Made by a program: the position numbers and the translations under genes
The notes under the pieces: model-generated
What the model was told of the DNA's origin: nothing
Databases searched by the model: none
What the model saw: only the letters and a program-made list of their open reading frames with translations
In this document: one piece after another, positions 7,356 through 10,697 of the stretch
How the letters are laid out: every line of letters starts with the position of its first letter
Numbering within the stretch: the first letter of the stretch is position 1
Assembly: GCA_017997855.1 (NCBI GenBank)
Contig: JAGOEF010000038.1
Span: 1-10,697, forward strand
Length of the DNA stretch: 10,697 nucleotides
Reading direction: 5' to 3'
Source: Bacteroidales bacterium
GTDB lineage: Bacteria; Bacteroidota; Bacteroidia; Bacteroidales; ML635J-15

Positions 7356-8075
7356 ATGGCCAAATTAAGTGTAAATATAAATAAAATTGCTACCCTACGC
7401 AATGCCCGGGGTGGAAATGTTCCCGATGTTTGTCTGGCGGCTGTTAAATGCCAGCAATTTGGAGCTCAGGGAATTACTGTTCACCCCCGCCCTGACGAAC
7501 GCCATATCCGATATCAGGATGTTTACGATCTGAAGCCTCTGATAATGACCGAATTTAATATCGAAGGATACCCATCGGAGTCATTTCTCCAACTGGTTGG
7601 GGCTGTGCATCCCGCACAGGTTACTTTTGTTCCCGACGCCCACGATGTGGTTACTTCGAATTCGGGATGGGATACAAAGTCGAATCTCCGGTTTTTAAAG
7701 GAAATCGTGAAACGAATGCATGGTGAAGGTGTCAGAACTTCAATATTTGTCGACACGAATCCCGAAACCCTGAAGTATGCTGCAGAAACCGGAACCGACC
7801 GGGTTGAACTTTATACCGAGCCATATGCTGCCAATTATAGCTTCAACCGTTACGAGGCGGTTGAGCCTTTTGTAAAGGCTGCCGGACTTGCCGGAAGCAT
7901 GGGTCTGGGTTTGAATGCCGGCCACGATCTGAGTCTCGAAAACCTGAAGTTTTTTAGTGACAGTATTCCTGGATTACTCGAGGTTTCAATTGGCCATGCA
8001 CTGATAGCCGATGCCTTATACTTTGGTCTCGAGAACGCTATACAGATGTACCTGCAGCAGCTTAAACGACTATAG
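7356..8075 (+). CDS. pdxJ: Pyridoxine 5'-phosphate synthase
   Basis: PdxJ condenses 1-deoxyxylulose 5-phosphate with 3-amino-2-oxopropyl phosphate to give pyridoxine 5'-phosphate, the ring-closing step of the DXP-dependent vitamin B6 route. The 239-residue TIM-barrel protein has the usual size. Conserved features are [15 protein letters not shown] (6-20), [14 protein letters not shown] (39-52) with the catalytic His43 and phosphate-binding Arg45, FNIEGYP (67-73) with Glu70, VPDAHD near 92-97, Glu151 in [22 protein letters not shown] (186-197) with His190, and the C-terminal [18 protein letters not shown]. It is transcribed away from the nadK/bamA operon and ends 10 bases from the convergent GH3 gene. 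It starts at the ATG immediately before AKLSVNINK; no Shine-Dalgarno is visible. Confidence 0.97.
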   Translation: MAKLSVNINKIATLRNARGGNVPDVCLAAVKCQQFGAQGITVHPRPDERHIRYQDVYDLKPLIMTEFNIEGYPSESFLQLVGAVHPAQVTFVPDAHDVVTSNSGWDTKSNLRFLKEIVKRMHGEGVRTSIFVDTNPETLKYAAETGTDRVELYTEPYAANYSFNRYEAVEPFVKAAGLAGSMGLGLNAGHDLSLENLKFFSDSIPGLLEVSIGHALIADALYFGLENAIQMYLQQLKRL

Positions 8076-8085
8076 CTAACACAGC

Positions 8086-9603
8086 TTATATCTGCTGATT
8101 TATTGCAAGAAGTTCTTCAACGTAAGTCCGGGAGTTCGACAGCCGTGGTACTTTATTCTGTCCGCCGAGTTTGCCTTTCGATTGCAGCCAATGCATGAAA
8201 CAACCATCTTTTAGAATGTGATAACAAGGGAACTCGAGGGTCATGTTTTTATACCGCTTGGCTTCGTAGTCCGAATTACAATGCTGTAGTTCGATATCGA
8301 GCACGTACATGAATTTTTCCATCGAATCGGGCTTTTTCCCAAACTCGAATAACCATTCGTGACAGCCTTTGTGTTCCTTATCCATAAATACCGGTGCAGC
8401 AGTGAACTCGAGTACCTGTGCTCCCGTGCGTGCACAGGCTTCTTTAATGGCCATCTGCGCATTGTCGATAATCAGTTCTTCTCCAAAAGCGTTGATAAAA
8501 TGTCGTGTGCGCCCTGTGATTTTTATTTTATACGGATTTTTAGATGTGAAACAGACCGTGTCGCCAATTAAATATCGCCAAAGGCCTCCGTTGGTCGAAA
8601 TTATCATGGCATAGTTCTGACCAGGAACCACATCCTCAAGCATTACTATTTTTTCCGACATTTCTCCCGAGTGCTCAATCGGCATGAATTCATAATATAT
8701 ACCGTAATCCAGCATCAGCAGCATGTCGTCGCGGTTCAGGTCATCCTGAATCCCGAAAAATCCCTCGGAGGCATTATAGGTTTCGAGGTATTTCATCTGT
8801 TCCGATGGTATGAGACTCCTGTATACATCGGCATATGGAAGAAAATTAATGCCACCATAGATGAATAACTCCAGATTTGGCCATACATCGAGTATGGTTC
8901 TGGCACCGGTAGTTTCAATCACTTTTTTCAGGAGTACTAAAAACCACGAAGGTACACCTACCAGAATGGTTACATTTTTATTTATGGTCGTTTCCACCAT
9001 CATTTGCATTTTCGACTCCCATTCTTGCATCAGAGCAATTTCGGGACTGGGAACCCTTTTGAAATAGGTCCAGAATGGCAGATTTTGTATTAAAACCGCC
9101 GAAAGATCACCGTAATATGAATTTTCGCTGAGCGAATTGATGCTGGTACTGCCTCCCAGTGTCAGTGTTTTCCCGCTAAAAATATTGGTGTCGGGGTAAC
9201 TGCTTGTGAACATGGCAAAAATATCCTTACCACTTCTGAAATGACAATTTTCTAGCGATTCGCGCGTGATTGGAATGAATTTACTTTTATCGGAGGTAGT
9301 CCCGCTCGATTTTGCAAACCATTTGGTTTCGGTATTCCACAAAATGTTTTGTTCACCGTGCATAATCCTGAAAATATAGGGTTTTAGCTTTTCATAATCG
9401 TGCACGGGGACTCGGGAGCTGAATTCGTGGCGACTTTTTATTTCATCAAAGTGGTATTTTTGCCCGAATACTGTATCGGACGCACTTTGTATCAGCTGCT
9501 TAAATTGATTTTCCTGAATTTCTTCGGCATGACGCCTGAAGTATTCAATTTCTTCGAGCCGGCCAAAATTCACCAGATTCAGTATCGAATTTATCAAAGG
9601 CAT
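8086..9603 (-). CDS. GH3 auxin-responsive promoter family protein (acyl-adenylating enzyme of the ANL superfamily)
   Basis: The GH3 family, best known from plants, adenylates a carboxylic acid and transfers the acyl group to an amine, usually an amino acid; bacterial members are mostly uncharacterised. This 505-residue protein is near full length. The nucleotide-binding loop FAKSSGTTSDKSKFIPIT is at 96-113, YNASEGFFG (276-284) corresponds to the second adenylate motif, YEFMPIE follows at 304-310, and WRYLIGDTVCF...KITGRTRHFINAFGEELI (342-378) forms the conserved GDTV/GR hinge region. The C-terminal KGKLGGQNKVPRL (476-488) carries lysines suited to the family's C-lobe. There is no signal peptide, so it should be cytosolic. 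It is a single gene between pdxJ (convergent) and a DUF2797 gene (divergent), so context gives no substrate clue. Another ATG 11 bases upstream is out of frame, supporting this start. Confidence 0.9.
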   Translation of the reverse strand: MPLINSILNLVNFGRLEEIEYFRRHAEEIQENQFKQLIQSASDTVFGQKYHFDEIKSRHEFSSRVPVHDYEKLKPYIFRIMHGEQNILWNTETKWFAKSSGTTSDKSKFIPITRESLENCHFRSGKDIFAMFTSSYPDTNIFSGKTLTLGGSTSINSLSENSYYGDLSAVLIQNLPFWTYFKRVPSPEIALMQEWESKMQMMVETTINKNVTILVGVPSWFLVLLKKVIETTGARTILDVWPNLELFIYGGINFLPYADVYRSLIPSEQMKYLETYNASEGFFGIQDDLNRDDMLLMLDYGIYYEFMPIEHSGEMSEKIVMLEDVVPGQNYAMIISTNGGLWRYLIGDTVCFTSKNPYKIKITGRTRHFINAFGEELIIDNAQMAIKEACARTGAQVLEFTAAPVFMDKEHKGCHEWLFEFGKKPDSMEKFMYVLDIELQHCNSDYEAKRYKNMTLEFPCYHILKDGCFMHWLQSKGKLGGQNKVPRLSNSRTYVEELLAINQQI

Positions 9604-9619
9604 AATGCAAACATTTTTT

Positions 9620-9627
9620 CAAAAATA
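9620..9627 (-). promoter_or_regulatory. Candidate -7 promoter box for the GH3 gene
   Basis: On the minus strand this reads TATTTTTG, an exact TAnnTTTG match ending 16 bases before the GH3 start codon. That position suits a -7 element with a very short leader. No TTG-type -33 element is evident at the expected distance, and the region is A/T-rich, so a chance match is possible. Confidence 0.35.
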
Positions 9628-9701
9628 GAATAATTTTGGCATCCCCCGATAAAAAATCTGGCATTGTTGAGAGTTAAGCGTATCTTAGCAGCATACAATA
9701 C

Positions 9702-9708
9702 AAGGTGG
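9702..9708 (+). promoter_or_regulatory. Shine-Dalgarno-like sequence before the DUF2797 gene
   Basis: AAGGTGG lies directly ahead of the ATG at 9710. It resembles a purine-rich ribosome binding site and supports that start codon, although its spacing is tight. It stands out because most other genes in this window lack such a sequence, as is usual in Bacteroidota. Confidence 0.4.
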
Positions 9709-9709
9709 A

Positions 9710-10522
9710 ATGAGCAATAGAAAAATACTGTTCGATGGAAATTTGCTGAAGATGGAAGCCCGTGCGACCACGCCTGTAAGCTATTATCTGGTGTCGGAAC
9801 CTGATCGCATTACGTTGAATGACATCATTGGCAAAACCCTGCGTATTTTTTTTCAAGGTACGATACACTGTGTGCATTGTGGAAGTAAAACCAAAACATC
9901 GTTTCACAATGGCTATTGCTACACCTGCTATACGAGCTTACCCGAAACCGACAGGGGGGTATTGCACCCGGAACTTGATTTGTCGCATGAAGGTATTTCG
10001 CGCGACATGGAATGGTCGAAGAAAAATGCCCTCATCGACCATATTGTGTATCTTGCAGTAACCGGAAATCTGAAAGTAGGGGTAACACGGCACACCCAGA
10101 TACCCACGCGCTGGATTGATCAGGGGGCCATTGCGGCTGTAAAACTTGCCAGAACACCATACCGCCAGTTGGCCGGGCTAATCGAAGTGGAACTGAAAAA
10201 ATACGTTTCCGATAAAACCAACCTCGCAGCAATGCTTAATGCAACGACTCACGAAATTGACTTACCGGCACGCAAAAAGGAGCTGACCGAATTATTGCCC
10301 ATTGAACTCCGTCAGTTTGTAACCACCGATAACAGTATAACCACACTGGTGTATCCGGTGTTCAGGGAGGCCCCGTATCGAAGCACCCTGAAACTTGACA
10401 ATACCAAGGATTTCATTTCGAGGCTTGTGGGAATTAAAGGGCAATACCTGATTTTTGAAGATGGAAATGCACTCAATGTGCGTAACCATCAGGGCTATTA
10501 TGTAACTATCGAAACCGAATAA
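9710..10522 (+). CDS. DUF2797 domain-containing protein
   Basis: This 270-residue protein has no experimentally known function that I can name. C-x2-C at 54-57 (HCVHCG) and a second pair C70/C73 (GYCYTC) form a four-cysteine zinc-ribbon-like knuckle. The core then reads HIVYLAVTGNLKVGVTR (111-127) and IPTRWIDQGA (131-140), the most recognisable DUF2797 signature, followed by a helix with IEVELKKYV near 158-166. The order Tyr ... (K)VG-T ... Arg-Trp ... Gly-Ala ... Glu resembles a GIY-YIG nuclease core, but that is my inference. There is no signal peptide or membrane segment, so it is likely cytosolic and possibly nucleic-acid-binding. Its stop is separated by one base from the recX start, so the two are probably translated from one message. 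Confidence 0.85.
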   Translation: MSNRKILFDGNLLKMEARATTPVSYYLVSEPDRITLNDIIGKTLRIFFQGTIHCVHCGSKTKTSFHNGYCYTCYTSLPETDRGVLHPELDLSHEGISRDMEWSKKNALIDHIVYLAVTGNLKVGVTRHTQIPTRWIDQGAIAAVKLARTPYRQLAGLIEVELKKYVSDKTNLAAMLNATTHEIDLPARKKELTELLPIELRQFVTTDNSITTLVYPVFREAPYRSTLKLDNTKDFISRLVGIKGQYLIFEDGNALNVRNHQGYYVTIETE

Positions 10523-10523
10523 T

Positions 10524-10697
10524 ATGTCAGACGAAAATGTAAGACAGGCGTATGAGAATGCACGCTGGTTGTGCGGAAAAAGCGAAAAATGCAGCTACGA
10601 CGTGCTGCTGTACCTTAAAAAGTACGAATTAACGCATACACAGCGCAACGAAATTGTGGCACAACTCACCGATGAAAAATTTATCGACAATGCACGC
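10524..10697 (+). CDS. recX: Regulatory protein RecX (N-terminal 58 residues; cut by window edge)
   Basis: RecX binds RecA filaments and modulates recombinational repair. Only the first 58 codons are in the window; the family is usually about 150-160 residues in this phylum. The visible part carries the first three-helix repeat: a helix ending ARWLCGKSEKCSYDVLLYL (13-31), matching the family's A...L..RE.S..EL...L pattern, then EIVAQLTDEKFIDNAR (43-58), matching the I..L....fIdd.R(y/f)A signature that the edge truncates. The ATG at 10524 follows the DUF2797 stop after one base, indicating coupling. Lys-Ser-Glu-Lys-Cys-Ser replaces the more usual Arg-Glu-xx-Ser and is a modest deviation. Confidence is good despite truncation. 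Confidence 0.86.
   Translation, partial: MSDENVRQAYENARWLCGKSEKCSYDVLLYLKKYELTHTQRNEIVAQLTDEKFIDNAR

Noticed and set aside
8072..8090. AGCT-aacac-AGCT inverted repeat between convergent pdxJ and GH3 genes as a terminator
   Set aside because: The stem is only 4 base pairs with mismatched flanks and no T-run, too weak for an intrinsic terminator.
9631..9638. TAATTTTG as a plus-strand -7 box for the DUF2797 gene
   Set aside because: It matches TAnnTTTG but lies more than 70 bases from the ATG in an A/T-rich stretch with no -33 partner; a closer TATCTTAG at 9681-9688 has one mismatch, so neither is convincing.
9637..9666. TGGCAT direct repeat in the GH3/DUF2797 intergenic region as an operator
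   Set aside because: Two six-base copies in about 30 bases are easily chance; there is no symmetry or third copy.
1..10697. Mobile element, defence system, CRISPR array or tRNA
   Set aside because: No transposase, integrase, spaced repeat array or tRNA-like cloverleaf was seen; all long frames belong to housekeeping or conserved unknown families.

Overview
The window looks like chromosomal housekeeping DNA from a Bacteroidota bacterium, probably of the Bacteroidales/Marinilabiliales type; I cannot place it more finely. The reasons are two DUF6089-type outer-membrane barrels (a family I know essentially from this phylum), the nadK / DUF6089 / uppS / bamA gene order typical of it, mostly absent Shine-Dalgarno sequences, TAnnTTTG promoter boxes upstream of some genes, and a bacterial GH3-type enzyme. 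There are no insertion sequences, CRISPR arrays, RNA genes, phage genes or repeats that I can support. Coding density is very high, and no gene-free stretch exceeds 110 bases.

Positions 7287 down to 1 hold seven minus-strand genes packed like one operon. In transcription order they are: a two-CBS-domain protein with an ACT-like tail, a small Omp85 protein with one POTRA domain, NAD kinase (nadK), a DUF6089 barrel, a second and more divergent barrel of the same kind, undecaprenyl diphosphate synthase (uppS), and the outer-membrane insertase BamA. BamA runs off the left edge, with 618 residues visible. Gaps are 2, 2, 47, 72, 8 and 9 bases. The theme is envelope building: UppS makes the lipid carrier for peptidoglycan and surface glycans, BamA inserts outer-membrane barrels, and three more genes encode predicted outer-membrane barrels. 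NAD kinase supplies NADP(H).

A 68-base divergent region (7288-7355) separates this operon from pdxJ (vitamin B6 synthesis, plus strand, 7356-8075). pdxJ converges on a minus-strand GH3-family adenylating enzyme (8086-9603), with 10 bases between them. A second divergent region (9604-9709, 106 bases) leads to a plus-strand pair: a DUF2797 protein with a four-cysteine zinc-ribbon-like motif, and the start of recX, which is cut by the right edge.

I did not find a convincing new defence, mobile or biosynthetic system. The items most worth a second look are the DUF2797 protein, whose central motif resembles a GIY-YIG core and which is tightly coupled to recX; the single-POTRA Omp85 protein in the bamA operon; the tandem DUF6089 pair; and the orphan GH3 enzyme.
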